From the NCBI RefSeq assembly GCF_946886695.1, contig NZ_CAMPJD010000003.1, forward strand, positions 41,201-105,200: a DNA stretch of 64,000 bases, read 5' to 3'. Of this stretch, positions 50,377 through 59,950 are shown one piece after another. The DNA comes from an uncultured Pseudoxanthomonas sp. Lineage in GTDB: Bacteria > Pseudomonadota > Gammaproteobacteria > Xanthomonadales > Xanthomonadaceae. Positions within the stretch are counted from its first letter, which is position 1, and each line of letters starts with the position of its first letter. The translations under genes and the position numbers were made by a program. The notes beneath the pieces are model-generated. The model ran no database searches, was not told the DNA's origin, and saw nothing but the letters and a program-made list of their open reading frames with translations.

Positions 50377-51150
50377 ATGAAACGCCTGCTGCTGCTCGCC
50401 CTGCTTTGTATCGCCGTACTCGCCGCGCCCGCCTTCGCGCAGGGCCAGTTCAAGGTGCTGGTCGTCGCGATTCCCAACCGCTACCACCACGACTACGCCG
50501 TGGTCGCCAAGCCGCAGTTCGAACGCATGGCGCAGCGGCATGCGTTCGACCTCACATGGTCGTGGAACAGCACGCCGTTCGATGGCGATCTTTCGGCCTA
50601 TGCCGCCATCGTGCTGCTCAACACGCCGGGCGATGAACTGAAGGGCCCACAGCGCGAAAGGCTGGCGTCCTACGTGCGCGCCGGCGGCGGCGTGGTGGCG
50701 GTGCACCGCGCGCTGATCTACAACCCACCTGGTGAGTGGCCCTGGTTCGAACGGCTGATCGGACGCACGTTCCGCATCCATCCGATGGTGCAGACCGCCA
50801 CCATACGTGTGGAAGACCCTGCTTTTCCCGCCACCTTCGGCCTGCCAGCGCATTGGATCTGGACGGACGAATGGTACGAGTTCAATGCCCCGGTCACGCG
50901 CGGCCTGCGGACGGTGCTGAGCGTGGATGAATCCACTTACGATCCTTCCCGCATCTGGCCGGGCCAGACCGCGCACGGCATGGGGAAAGAACACCCCGTC
51001 GCGTGGTACCACGCCTACGACGGTGGCCGCGTCTTCGTCACCGCACTCGGCCATACCCCCGCGCTCTACGACGATCCGCTCTATCTCGCGCACCTGTACG
51101 GCGGCATCTGGTGGGCCGCGACCGGCCAGGGCATCCACGAACCGCACTGA
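50377..51150 (+). CDS. ThuA-like domain protein, secreted
   Basis: 257 residues with signal peptide MKRLLLLALLCIAVLAAPAFAQ. The glutamine-amidotransferase-like ThuA fold is seen in VLVVAIPNRYHHDYAVV, YAAIVLLNTPGDELKGPQRERLASYVRAGGGVVAVH and VAWYHAYDGGRVFVTALGH. ThuA proteins are tied to sugar (trehalose) use; the exact role here is unknown. Confidence 0.85.
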   Translation: MKRLLLLALLCIAVLAAPAFAQGQFKVLVVAIPNRYHHDYAVVAKPQFERMAQRHAFDLTWSWNSTPFDGDLSAYAAIVLLNTPGDELKGPQRERLASYVRAGGGVVAVHRALIYNPPGEWPWFERLIGRTFRIHPMVQTATIRVEDPAFPATFGLPAHWIWTDEWYEFNAPVTRGLRTVLSVDESTYDPSRIWPGQTAHGMGKEHPVAWYHAYDGGRVFVTALGHTPALYDDPLYLAHLYGGIWWAATGQGIHEPH

Positions 51151-51156
51151 TCCGCG

Positions 51157-52200
51157 TCAGCGCACGGCAGGTCCGGCGCAGAGCTGCAGCCGTGAACACA
51201 GGAACGCCACCTGCGCGTCCCGCGTCTCCGGGCCTTCGTAAGGCAACACCGTCCAGCGCTCGCGCGCCTGCATCGCTTCACCGGATGCGAGCGTGCGGAA
51301 GGCGGCGTGCACCTCCATCTCCAGCAAGCCGGCCTGCATGTCGCCGGCGTGGTCGAGATAGAGCTCGACCTGCCCATGTTCCGGATGGATCGCGGCACGT
51401 GGCAGGTGATCGAAGCGGATCACGAACACCTGACCGTGCGCGAAGCCGGCCATCCAGCCTGCGGATGGCTGAAGGAACACCTTGCCACGGCGCATCTCCA
51501 TCTCCTGCGGCATGGGCAGGAACGAGAACACGCCCCCTTCGATCGTCCAGGCAGGCGCGGCTCCCTCCGCGGCCTCCACCCGCACGTCGCGCGCGCCGGC
51601 AACGGGTACGTACACGCGCGTGGCCGCCGAGGTGCGGGTGTTGAACCACAGGTCGCGCGTGACCGGGCGGTCGCGGATGTTGCGCGCGGTCGCCGTCACG
51701 ATGATGGTGGACGGATCCACCGGATCGAACACGAACGCTTTCAGCAGCCGCACGCCGGTGACCGGGCTGTCGATGCCCTCCAGCACCAGCCGTTCGGGCG
51801 AACGCGCGACCACGCGGGTCTCGGCGAAAGCCAGGTAAGGGTCGGGCGGCCACACCGCCTTCGAAGCGCGACGCGCAGGATTCACGTGCTGGTCGGACCA
51901 CCAGCCGCTCTGCGGCCCCAGCCATACGTCGTGGCCGAGATAGCCGATGTCATCCGCATCGGGCGATACGGCCGGCGCAGGTTGCGAGGCGACAGGATCG
52001 CCGACCTTGATCAGACTGGGACGATCGGCCAGCCCGAACCGCAACACACGCCCACCCAGGGCGGGCGTGACGTCGAGCACCACATCGCCGGACTGCAGGC
52101 GGAGGCGCTCCACCTCCGTGGACGGCTGCGCTGTCGCGCCCTGCGGGCACAGAGCCGTCATGAGCAGCAGACAGGCAGAGGCCGAGCGCATGCGCGGCAC
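51157..52200 (-). CDS. DUF4380-like periplasmic protein
   Basis: 347 residues from GTG 52200, which overlaps the upstream stop; ATG 52191 is the alternative. Signal peptide-like start (MRSASACLLLMTALCPQGATAQ). The body resembles the galactose-mutarotase-like fold of DUF4380 (VVLDVTPALGGRVLRFGL, DVWLGPQSGWW, VEMEVHAAFRTL-type strands). Probably sugar-binding; function unknown. It is last in the DUF58/MoxR operon direction. Confidence 0.72.
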   Translation of the reverse strand: MPRMRSASACLLLMTALCPQGATAQPSTEVERLRLQSGDVVLDVTPALGGRVLRFGLADRPSLIKVGDPVASQPAPAVSPDADDIGYLGHDVWLGPQSGWWSDQHVNPARRASKAVWPPDPYLAFAETRVVARSPERLVLEGIDSPVTGVRLLKAFVFDPVDPSTIIVTATARNIRDRPVTRDLWFNTRTSAATRVYVPVAGARDVRVEAAEGAAPAWTIEGGVFSFLPMPQEMEMRRGKVFLQPSAGWMAGFAHGQVFVIRFDHLPRAAIHPEHGQVELYLDHAGDMQAGLLEMEVHAAFRTLASGEAMQARERWTVLPYEGPETRDAQVAFLCSRLQLCAGPAVR

Positions 52201-53504
52201 TAGAGCACGCCATCCCGCTTCACCGCCAGGTAGCGCTCCACCAACGCACCGGGCAGTTCGTCGCTGGAAACATCCAGCACCATCACCCGGTGGCTGCGCA
52301 ATGCATCGTGTGCGGCCGTGCGCTGCTCCAGGTAGCGCGCCACCGCGCCGGCATGGATGGCACCGTGCAGGTCGCGGACTTCACCGTCGAGCGCCTCATC
52401 CAGCGAAGTCTCGCGCAGGCTGGCGACGCAGACCAGGTGACGGCGCTGCAACAGGCGCACGGCGGCCAGCAGGTCCTCGATGTCTTCGTCACGGACGTTG
52501 GTGACCAGCATCACCAGCGACCGTCGGCGCTGCCGCAGGCTCAGCTCGGTGGCCGCCGCCAGGTAATCCGTCGCCACCGCGCGCGGCTGCAGGTCGTAGC
52601 TGGCGCGCAGCAGCGTGTCGATGGCGGCCATCCCGCGCTGCGGCGCCACCCAGCGGCTGTCGCCACCCGCCGCCAGCAGGCCCACGCCATCGCCCTGGCG
52701 CAATGCCAGATACGACACCACCAGCGCGGCATTGAGCACGTGGTCGAAATGCCCCAGCGCATCCTCGCGCGCCATCATCCGGCGACCCGTATCGATCAGC
52801 ATGACCAGTTGCTGGTTCTTCTCGTCCTGGTACTCGCGGGAGATCAGCTTGCGCGAGCGCGCCGTGGCCTTCCAGTCGACCTGGCGCAGGCTGTCGCCCA
52901 CGCGGTACTCGCGCATCTGGTTGAAGTCGGTGCCTTCGCCGCGTCGCCGCTTGAGGTGTGCGCCCACCAGGCGCGATGCCTGTTCGGCACTGAACAGCGC
53001 GAAACGCGTCAGCGGTGCGAAGTTGGGATACACGCGCACGCGTTGCGGCGCGCCCGCCACCCGCGACTGTCGCCACAGTCCCAGCACGGAACGCAGGCGC
53101 AGCTGCACGCCCTCGAATGAGGCATCGCCGCGCGCACTGGGCCGCAACCGGTAGGTGATGCGGGTCGCCGACATCGGGGCGAGCGCGAGCCGCCGCGGCA
53201 TGCCGGACGACGGCCAGCCGCCCGGATACAGGTCGAACACATCCAGCCGTTGCCGCACCCGTGATTCGAAGCACAGGGCGACGTTGCGCTCAATGCCCAA
53301 TGGCAGGGCCTCGGGCACCTCGCGCACCACCTCAGGGAGCGGTCGCGCGCGCAGCCGCCATGCATCCAGCGCTGCGAGCACCAGCAGCCCCGCGCCGACC
53401 GCCTGCCACTGCCACAACGGCCAGCCGAGGAACGGCACTGCCAGGCCGGCAAGGCCCCAGCAGGCAATCAGTGCAATGAGAAACGGTGCAGGCCTCATGG
53501 ACAT
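52200..53504 (-). CDS. DUF58 protein with vWA-like domain
   Basis: 434 residues from ATG 53504 (MSMRPAPFLIAL); ATG 53498 is also possible. Two N-terminal membrane helices, a beta-rich middle, then the DUF58 signature YRVGDSLRQVDWKATARSRKLISREYQDEKNQQLVMLIDTGRRM, with the MIDAS-like D-T-G in place of DxSxS. MoxR-linked DUF58 proteins act in protein complex assembly. The reading frame above 53504 is only repeat sequence. Confidence 0.88.
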   Translation of the reverse strand: MSMRPAPFLIALIACWGLAGLAVPFLGWPLWQWQAVGAGLLVLAALDAWRLRARPLPEVVREVPEALPLGIERNVALCFESRVRQRLDVFDLYPGGWPSSGMPRRLALAPMSATRITYRLRPSARGDASFEGVQLRLRSVLGLWRQSRVAGAPQRVRVYPNFAPLTRFALFSAEQASRLVGAHLKRRRGEGTDFNQMREYRVGDSLRQVDWKATARSRKLISREYQDEKNQQLVMLIDTGRRMMAREDALGHFDHVLNAALVVSYLALRQGDGVGLLAAGGDSRWVAPQRGMAAIDTLLRASYDLQPRAVATDYLAAATELSLRQRRRSLVMLVTNVRDEDIEDLLAAVRLLQRRHLVCVASLRETSLDEALDGEVRDLHGAIHAGAVARYLEQRTAAHDALRSHRVMVLDVSSDELPGALVERYLAVKRDGVL

Positions 53505-53629
53505 GCCCCTTTCCCCGCGTGCGGGGGAAGGCTGGGATGGGGGCAATCGGGGTCCGGACACGCATGCACACCCTCACGCTGGCCGCGCACCGCCTCCCCA
53601 GCCTTCCCCCGCACGCGGGGGGAGGGGCC
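53505..53629. repeat. Inverted repeat between moxR and DUF58 genes
   Basis: Arms 53505-53540 and 53593-53629 are near-perfect inverted copies, each built around CCCCGCGTGCGGGGG and ending in AAGGCTGGG. Each arm can fold alone, and the pair can form one long cruciform. REP-like. The ribosome site of the DUF58 gene lies in the first arm. Confidence 0.75.
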
Positions 53630-53661
53630 GATCGGGATGGCGGATGCGACGGCGGGAGCGA

Positions 53662-54663
53662 TCATTTCCGCGGCGCGTCCACTTTCGCCAGCAGCGCGCG
53701 CAACGCGTCGTCAGGCGACTGCCCTTCGATCTGCAGTTCCGGCGCCAGGGTGATGCGGTGGCGCAGCGCCGGGCGGGCGATGTCGCGCACGTCGTCGGGG
53801 GTGACGAAATCGCGTCCCTGCAGGACGGCCTGCGCGCGTGCGGCGCGCACCAGCGCGATGCTGCCGCGCGGGCCCGCGCCCAGTGCGATGCCGGGCCACT
53901 TGCGGGTGGCGGCGACGATGCGCACGGCGTAATCGATGACTTCCGGGTCCACGCGCACGGCGGCGGTTTCGCGCTGCATGGCGATGATGTCGTCCGCACC
54001 CAGCACGCGCGTCACCTGCGAAAGATCGAAGTCGGAGGCAGTCCGGCCGGTGGTGATGGCGTCGACCATGCGCTTCTCGTCGTCCAGCGCCGGATAGTCG
54101 ATCAGCACCTTCAGCAGGAAACGGTCCAGTTGCGCTTCCGGCAATGGATAGGTGCCTTCCTGTTCGACCGGGTTCTGGGTGGCGAGCGTGATGAACGGCG
54201 GCGACAGCTCGAAGGACTTGCCTTCGATGGTCACCTGGCCTTCCTGCATGACCTCCAGCAATGCGGACTGGGTCTTGGCGGGGGCGCGGTTGATCTCGTC
54301 GGCGAGCAGGATGTTGGTGAACACCGGCCCGCGCCGGATCTTGAAGCTCTCCGTCTTCGGGTCATAGACGGCATGGCCGCTGACATCGCTGGGCATCAGG
54401 TCGGGGGTGAACTGCACGCGTCCGTAGGTCAGTTCCAGTGCCTGCGCCAGCGCCCGCACCAGCAGCGTCTTCCCGAGCCCCGGCACGCCTTCGATCAGGA
54501 CGTGGCCACCCGCCAGCAGGGCGATCAGGATCTGGTCGAGGACATCCGGCTGACCGATGAACGCCTTGGACACTTCCTCGCGTACGGCATCGACGCGCTG
54601 GGACAGCGCATTTTCCGGCATCGGCGGAAGCGCGGGCGGCGCGGCGGCGGTCTCGTCGTTCAT
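53662..54663 (-). CDS. MoxR-family AAA+ ATPase
   Basis: 333 residues. Walker A LIEGVPGLGKT, Walker B ILLADEINRAPAKTQSALLEVMQE, sensor ATQNPVEQEGTYPLPEAQLDRF. MoxR ATPases act as chaperones with DUF58/vWA partners, which flank it here. The gene overlaps the DUF4350 stop by 4 bases. Confidence 0.94.
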   Translation of the reverse strand: MNDETAAAPPALPPMPENALSQRVDAVREEVSKAFIGQPDVLDQILIALLAGGHVLIEGVPGLGKTLLVRALAQALELTYGRVQFTPDLMPSDVSGHAVYDPKTESFKIRRGPVFTNILLADEINRAPAKTQSALLEVMQEGQVTIEGKSFELSPPFITLATQNPVEQEGTYPLPEAQLDRFLLKVLIDYPALDDEKRMVDAITTGRTASDFDLSQVTRVLGADDIIAMQRETAAVRVDPEVIDYAVRIVAATRKWPGIALGAGPRGSIALVRAARAQAVLQGRDFVTPDDVRDIARPALRHRITLAPELQIEGQSPDDALRALLAKVDAPRK

Positions 54664-55859
54664 AGGCGGTTTCTCAGTTGGATCAGCAGGGAGATGCGGT
54701 CACGGAATGCCTGCCTGTCGTGCGAGGCGGGCGCATTGAGGGCCACGCGGATGCGGTCGGCCGGGAGGCCGGTGCGCTCCGCGATGGCGGCGACCTGGGG
54801 ATCGCCGGACAGCGCGGCGGCGACGGGATCGCGGCGGCGCAAGCGGGCGAGGAATGCCTGCCGGACCGCTGCGTACAGCATCACCCCGCGACCGTAACGG
54901 TAGAGATGTTCACCGCTCGCGCGCACGTGCTCCAGCAGCGAGCGGCGCTCGCCGGCCGGTGACGGCACCGATGGACCGAACCGCTGCATGCGCATCCACA
55001 ACCAGGCGGCGAGCGCGAGCAGCAGCGGCGCCCACACCATCCAGCCACGGACGAACAGGATGCGCCACAGCGACGGCATCTCGGCGGCATAGACCAGGTG
55101 CATGGTGCCGCGGCCGTAGTTGGGCGCCAGCACCTGCCGCGCCAGCACGCGATGCGGACCGTCGCGTAGCCCGCCCTTCGGCGGCTCGTCCAGCGCACCG
55201 CGCGCGCGCGCCCGCATCTCGGTATTGGCCATGAAATCGAAGTCGGCCAGCACATCCACGTGGCCCCGCCCCTGCGACAGCCGCGCGTAGACATAGCCGT
55301 CCTGCAGGTTGCCCCATGCGAGTTCTGGTTCCACGTCATCGAAGGCGAACCGGCGTCCCGCGCAGAACTCGACATGATGGTCTTCGCCTTCCACCTGGAA
55401 GGCTTCGCACTCGGGCTCGCCGTCCACCAGCCAGACCGACAGCAGGTCCAGCATGGCCGTCTGCGGCGCATCCGGCCCGGCCAGGTCTTCGCCCGGCGAG
55501 TAGAGCGGCGTGCGGACCAGGAGATGCCCGCCGGCCTCGACCCATGCCAGCAGGCGATCGGCCTCGGGGGGCGACAGCGCGCGCGGATCGTTGAACAGCA
55601 ACAACGTGTCCTCGCGCGCCAGGGCGTTGTCATCCAGCAGCAGGCGCTGGCGCGCGTTGACCTTCACGCCGTCGGCTTCCAGCGTCTTCGCCAGCGCGTA
55701 CAGCGGGTTGTAGGCCGCTTCGCCATCCGGCGGAAGATAGAACGTCTTTTCGACACGGTGGAAGGTATGGCGGAACCACACGGCCAGCAGTGCCACCACC
55801 ACGAACACGACCAGCAGGCCCACGCCCACCAGACGACCATTGCGGCACGCGGACGTCAT
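54660..55859 (-). CDS. DUF4350 membrane protein
   Basis: 399 residues from ATG 55859, overlapping the upstream stop (ATGA). A membrane helix near the N-terminus (VGVGLLVVFVVVALLAVWF), an extracytoplasmic GATase-like domain (LLLFNDPRALSPPEADRLLAWVEAGGHLLVRTP), and a second helix around 280-300 (GWMVWAPLLLALAAWLWM). Always found with MoxR/DUF58 modules; role unknown. Confidence 0.85.
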   Translation of the reverse strand: MTSACRNGRLVGVGLLVVFVVVALLAVWFRHTFHRVEKTFYLPPDGEAAYNPLYALAKTLEADGVKVNARQRLLLDDNALAREDTLLLFNDPRALSPPEADRLLAWVEAGGHLLVRTPLYSPGEDLAGPDAPQTAMLDLLSVWLVDGEPECEAFQVEGEDHHVEFCAGRRFAFDDVEPELAWGNLQDGYVYARLSQGRGHVDVLADFDFMANTEMRARARGALDEPPKGGLRDGPHRVLARQVLAPNYGRGTMHLVYAAEMPSLWRILFVRGWMVWAPLLLALAAWLWMRMQRFGPSVPSPAGERRSLLEHVRASGEHLYRYGRGVMLYAAVRQAFLARLRRRDPVAAALSGDPQVAAIAERTGLPADRIRVALNAPASHDRQAFRDRISLLIQLRNRL

Positions 55860-57421
55860 GACGCCCATCCGTAACGGCGCTGCAGCTCACCCACCAGCGC
55901 ATCGAACTCGTCTTCGCCGGGCAGCCGCTCCGCATAGGCCGCGTACTGCCAGGTCCTGACAATGCGCGCGAAGGCATGCCGGTCCTCCGCCTGCGGCATA
56001 CGTCGCGATGCGCGCAGGCACTCGGCTTCCGTCGCGCCCGGCGGCAGCGCGATGTCTGCGCGCTGGCTCATGCTCTCCACGCTCGCGCGGTAGAGCAGCG
56101 CCAGCGCGTGCCGTGGACGTCCCTCACGCCACAGCGCGCGCGCCGCGGTGGCAATGTCGTCGGGCAGCGCCTCGGGCAATACCAGCGCATCCGACTGCGG
56201 CGCATCCGGCGGCAGCGCGCGCGTCCCTGAGATGCCGCGCATCCACGGCCACCAGTAGCGCGCGGTCGCCAGCAGGGCCAGCACCAGCACGCCCGCCACC
56301 AGCCAGAGGCCCCATTCGCCAATGAAGGCGAGCACGTTGCCGAAGCCGGACAGCCAGGCTTTGTCGCCGTCGAGCGTTTCGTCGGGGTCTTCTTCTTCCG
56401 CCGTGTCGCGACGCTCCCATGATGCCTGCGTGCGCTTGCGATCCAGCAAGGGATCGCGGTAGGCCTCATCGGCGGCCTTGCGGAATGCACGGTCGTCGAC
56501 GCGCTGGTCACCGAACACGATGGGCACCGTCGGCGGCGTCGGTTTGGCGGGAGCATCGGCTTGCGGCGCGGCCGTGGCTGGCGGTGCGCCGTGGCGCTCC
56601 TGGGCTTCGGCAATGCCGCCCGCACCAGCCCACAGCACCGCGGCCAACAGCATCGGCGCGACGGCCGCCAGTCGTGCGCGCAGTTTGCGGAACACGATCT
56701 CCAGGTCCCAGGCTTCGATCTGCGTGCGGCGGTTGAGGTACAGGCCGAACCCCGCGCCGACGTAGAACGGCTCCACCACGCTGATGGCCGCCCATGCCAG
56801 TGCATTCCACGCCAGCTTGAGCCACGCCGGCCACTCGATGGCCACCATGCGGAAGGCCGTCTGCATGCTGTCCGGCAGCAGATCCTGCGGCAGGTACATG
56901 ACGACGGCGACCACGCCTCCCATCACCAGCACGGCCTGGAACAGCAGGCAGATCCAGGTCAGCAGAATCGCGGTGCCATACGCCTGCCCCCCGAGGACGC
57001 CACGACGCTGGCGCAGGCGATCGCCCTGGACGCCTTCCAGCAGGTCGATGGGCATGTACAGCGAGCGTACGGGGCTGAAGCGCCGCCAGGTGAGCAGGTG
57101 CGGCAGCGTGCGCAGGCCCCATTGCCGCTGCGCTTGCACTGTCTCGCGCGTACCGGGCGCGTTGCCGAACACGGCGCGCGAGATGACGTACAGCGGAATG
57201 CGGTCGAAGGCCGGCTTCAGCCACCACATCAGCAGCATGGCCAACCAGAACTGGTCGATCCACCATGCGCCGAGGTTGAGCAGCGCGAACACGGGCAAGG
57301 TCAACCAGAGCCATGGCTTCCAGACCGCACCGGCATGCTGGCGCACCAGCGCCATGCCCAGCTCGACGGCCTCCCAGTCCGAGCGCGCCCGCAGGCGAAC
57401 GGTCAGCTGCTCAATCCTCAT
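55856..57421 (-). CDS. DUF4129 membrane protein
   Basis: 521 residues from ATG 57421 (MRIEQLTVRLRARSDW), overlapping the SpoIIM stop by 11 bases. About six membrane helices, a Pro/Ala-rich extracytoplasmic loop (QADAPAKPTPPTVP), and the C-terminal DUF4129 domain (ALWREGRPRHALALLYRASVESM, LPPGATEAECLRASRR). Part of the MoxR operon. Confidence 0.85.
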   Translation of the reverse strand: MRIEQLTVRLRARSDWEAVELGMALVRQHAGAVWKPWLWLTLPVFALLNLGAWWIDQFWLAMLLMWWLKPAFDRIPLYVISRAVFGNAPGTRETVQAQRQWGLRTLPHLLTWRRFSPVRSLYMPIDLLEGVQGDRLRQRRGVLGGQAYGTAILLTWICLLFQAVLVMGGVVAVVMYLPQDLLPDSMQTAFRMVAIEWPAWLKLAWNALAWAAISVVEPFYVGAGFGLYLNRRTQIEAWDLEIVFRKLRARLAAVAPMLLAAVLWAGAGGIAEAQERHGAPPATAAPQADAPAKPTPPTVPIVFGDQRVDDRAFRKAADEAYRDPLLDRKRTQASWERRDTAEEEDPDETLDGDKAWLSGFGNVLAFIGEWGLWLVAGVLVLALLATARYWWPWMRGISGTRALPPDAPQSDALVLPEALPDDIATAARALWREGRPRHALALLYRASVESMSQRADIALPPGATEAECLRASRRMPQAEDRHAFARIVRTWQYAAYAERLPGEDEFDALVGELQRRYGWAS

Positions 57422-58409
57422 CGGCCACCCCGCGTCCGCCGACGCCCAGCCACAGCGCCACCAGTGTCCACAGCACACCGGAAACGCTGTACTTCACCGC
57501 AGCCGGGATGGATTGCGTCGATGACCAGAAGGCCTCGATGAACGCGGCCACCAGCAGCATGAAAGCCACGCCCAGGCACAGCCGCGCGCCCTTGGCGCCT
57601 GCGCTGGCAAGTGCATCGACGCGCCGCTGCCGTCCCGGTGCCACCAGGCTCAGGCCCAACCGCAGGCCCGCACCGCCGGCCAGCACGATGGCGGTCAGTT
57701 CGAACGGCGCATGCCCGCAGACGAAGCGCCACAGCGGGTCGCCATAGCCGATCTGCTGCAGGTGGCCGAACACGGTACCGATACCCACGCCATTGACGAT
57801 CAGCACGAACAACGCGCCCACGCCCGCCAGCAGTCCACCGGCGAAGGTCCTCAGGCCGATGCTGATGTTGTTCCAGATGTAGTGGCCGAACATCTGCCAG
57901 TCGCTGCCGCTCTCGCGCCCCAGCGCATGGCGCGTGTCGCTGGGGTCGTACATGCGCTCGTACATCGCCACCTGTTCGGGCGACACGATGCTGTACACCA
58001 GTTCCGGGCGGACCTGCAGCAGCACGAACATCAGCACCAGCGGCACCACGAACACGGCGGCGGCCACCCACATGCACCCGGCCTCGCTCCGCACCAGGCG
58101 CGGGAACTCCGCCAGCAGGAAGCGCACCGCGCGCTGCCAGCGCGGTGGCGCCGTCCTGTACATGACGCCGTGGCCCTGCTGCATCAGTGCCTGCAGACGG
58201 TCCACCACCACGGGGCTGTAGCCGCGCTTGCGCGCCAGCGCCAGCTGCTGGCAGATGCGGCGGTAGCGTGCCGGCACGTCTTCGTCGGTGAGCACACCGT
58301 TGTTGCGTTCGCGGCGCGCGCTGCGGGCGCTGCCACCACGTGCCTGCAACCAGGATTCGAAGGCCAGCCATTCGGGCTGGTGGCGGGCGACGAACTGTTC
58401 CTGCCTCAT
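57411..58409 (-). CDS. SpoIIM-like (stage II sporulation protein M) membrane protein
   Basis: 332 residues. Hydrophobic helices at MWVAAAVFVVPLVLMFVLL, TFAGGLLAGVGALFVLIVNGVGIGTVFG, FELTAIVLAGGAGLRLGLSL and two C-terminal ones. NNISIGLRTFAGGLLAGVG is the family hallmark. In Bacillus SpoIIM helps engulfment; Gram-negative homologs sit in MoxR operons with unknown function. It overlaps its neighbours by 4 and 11 bases. Confidence 0.88.
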   Translation of the reverse strand: MRQEQFVARHQPEWLAFESWLQARGGSARSARRERNNGVLTDEDVPARYRRICQQLALARKRGYSPVVVDRLQALMQQGHGVMYRTAPPRWQRAVRFLLAEFPRLVRSEAGCMWVAAAVFVVPLVLMFVLLQVRPELVYSIVSPEQVAMYERMYDPSDTRHALGRESGSDWQMFGHYIWNNISIGLRTFAGGLLAGVGALFVLIVNGVGIGTVFGHLQQIGYGDPLWRFVCGHAPFELTAIVLAGGAGLRLGLSLVAPGRQRRVDALASAGAKGARLCLGVAFMLLVAAFIEAFWSSTQSIPAAVKYSVSGVLWTLVALWLGVGGRGVADED

Positions 58410-59086
58410 CGCCGCCCCAGCAGCCAGTTGGCCATGCCGTACAGGCGCTGCACGCCGGCCTCTCCACGCGCGCCGGTGACGGGCTCGGCGAGGTTGGCCA
58501 GCTCTTCCTGGCGCGAGGGCGTCAGTTGTGGCGCGCGCTCGCCGAACGCCACGATCGCGCCCTGCTCTTCCGGCAGCAGGCGCGCCGGGGGCACGAACAC
58601 CGTGTTGACGGGTGCCGGCACGTGTTCACGCTCGTTGCCGGCATGCACCACCAGCGTACCGGCCACCATGTCGCCCAAACGACGCGCGTGCGGGTCCGCC
58701 AGGCAGGCGACCAGCCCGGCGGCATAGCCGAACGGCAGCATGTCGACGGTGCGCAGCAGGTTGCGCGTAATCGCCGCAAGCCAACCCACCGGCGCGCCAT
58801 CGGCCGACACCACGCGCAGTCCGAGCGCCTTCTTGCCGGGCGTCTGCCCGTGCCACACGGATTCCAGCACGATGGGATAGGCCCAGAACACAAGGAACAG
58901 GCCGATCAGGTACAGCCCTTCACCCACCTTGCCCAGCATGGCCAGCACCATGCCCATGATCATCAGCACGCCGAGCCGGATGGCCAGGTCGATGCCCCAC
59001 GCCAGCGCGCGCGGCACCGGGCCCGCCGCAGGCAGGTGCAGGCCCACGCCCTCGGGCGTGATGACTTCGCGGTAGGTGTCCAGCAT
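58406..59086 (-). CDS. RDD-family membrane protein
   Basis: 226 residues, first gene of the MoxR operon. RDD signatures: PRALAWGIDLAIRLGVLMIMGMV, WHGQTPGKKALGLRVVSADGAPVGW, ARRLGDMVAGTLVV. Three membrane helices and a cytosolic tail. RDD proteins are often transporters or assembly helpers. Confidence 0.88.
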   Translation of the reverse strand: MLDTYREVITPEGVGLHLPAAGPVPRALAWGIDLAIRLGVLMIMGMVLAMLGKVGEGLYLIGLFLVFWAYPIVLESVWHGQTPGKKALGLRVVSADGAPVGWLAAITRNLLRTVDMLPFGYAAGLVACLADPHARRLGDMVAGTLVVHAGNEREHVPAPVNTVFVPPARLLPEEQGAIVAFGERAPQLTPSRQEELANLAEPVTGARGEAGVQRLYGMANWLLGRR

Positions 59087-59247
59087 CAGCCGTTCACCAT
59101 GGGCGCTGCGCCCTTGGCGGCGTGGTGGCCGCGACCGGTCCGATGTGATTGAAGTGGCGTGTTCCGCTGTCCATGCGCCTTCCCCGTGCCTTGCGACTTT
59201 AGCCGGCCGCGTCGCGCTTGCCCAGCCGCACTACACTGCGCGCCATC

Positions 59248-59514
59248 ATGGACACGTCCTTTTCCTGTCGCCCGGGCTGCGCGGCCTGCTGCACCGCGCC
59301 GTCGATCACCTCGCCCATCCCCGGCATGCCGCACGGCAAGCCGGCGGGCGTGGCGTGCGTGCAACTGGACGATGCATTGCGCTGCCGGCTGTTCGGCAGG
59401 CCGGAACGCCCCGCATTCTGCGGCACCCTGAAACCGGGGCCCGACATGTGCGGTGCCAGCCGCTCCGAAGCACTGGCACTGCTTGCCGCGCTTGAGCACG
59501 CGACAACGCCCTGA
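59248..59514 (+). CDS. YkgJ-type cysteine cluster protein
   Basis: 88 residues from ATG 59248 (MDTSFSCRPGCAACCTAPSI). The Cys pattern CxxxCxxCC, then C in GVACVQL, CRLF and AFCGTLKPGPDMC is the YkgJ Fe-S/zinc-type cluster. Function unknown. The 161 bases before it carry no other ORF. Confidence 0.82.
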   Translation: MDTSFSCRPGCAACCTAPSITSPIPGMPHGKPAGVACVQLDDALRCRLFGRPERPAFCGTLKPGPDMCGASRSEALALLAALEHATTP

Positions 59515-59527
59515 GGCCGGCAAGACG

Positions 59528-59908
59528 TCACGCCACCTGGGTGGAAATCCACCACGTGGTGCCGCCCGCATCGCGGAAGCCGCCGCGACGGTCGCCGTCG
59601 CCCTTTTCCTCCGGCGCCTGCACCGGCTCGGCGCCGACCGCCAACGCACGCGTCCACGTGGCATCGACGTCCGGCACATACAGATGCACATGGCTGGCGA
59701 TCGCGGGCCAACCATCGGCCGCGTCGGCCAGCATCAGCACGGTGTCATCGATGCGTACTTCCGCATGTCCCAGCCGGCCTTCGCCAACCGGATGCATGCG
59801 CAGCGGTTCGGCGTCGAACACGGCGACAAGGAACTCGATGGTGCGTTGCGCGCCGTCGACGACCAGATAGGGCGCGACCGACGTATAGCCTTCCGGTTTC
59901 CAGGCCAT
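59528..59908 (-). CDS. VOC (glyoxalase-like) family protein
   Basis: 126 residues from ATG 59908, preceded by AGGAGGG. Two beta-alpha-beta-beta-beta units: VAPYLVVDGAQRTIEFLVAVFDAEPLRM and HVHLYVPDVDATWTRALAVGAEPVQAPEEKGDGDRRGGFRD. It resembles the PhnB-type subgroup. Substrate unknown. It converges on ykgJ with a 13-base gap. Confidence 0.88.
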   Translation of the reverse strand: MAWKPEGYTSVAPYLVVDGAQRTIEFLVAVFDAEPLRMHPVGEGRLGHAEVRIDDTVLMLADAADGWPAIASHVHLYVPDVDATWTRALAVGAEPVQAPEEKGDGDRRGGFRDAGGTTWWISTQVA

Positions 59909-59950
59909 GCGGCCCTCCTGCGATGCCGGCGCCGAATGCGCCACGCGGCA

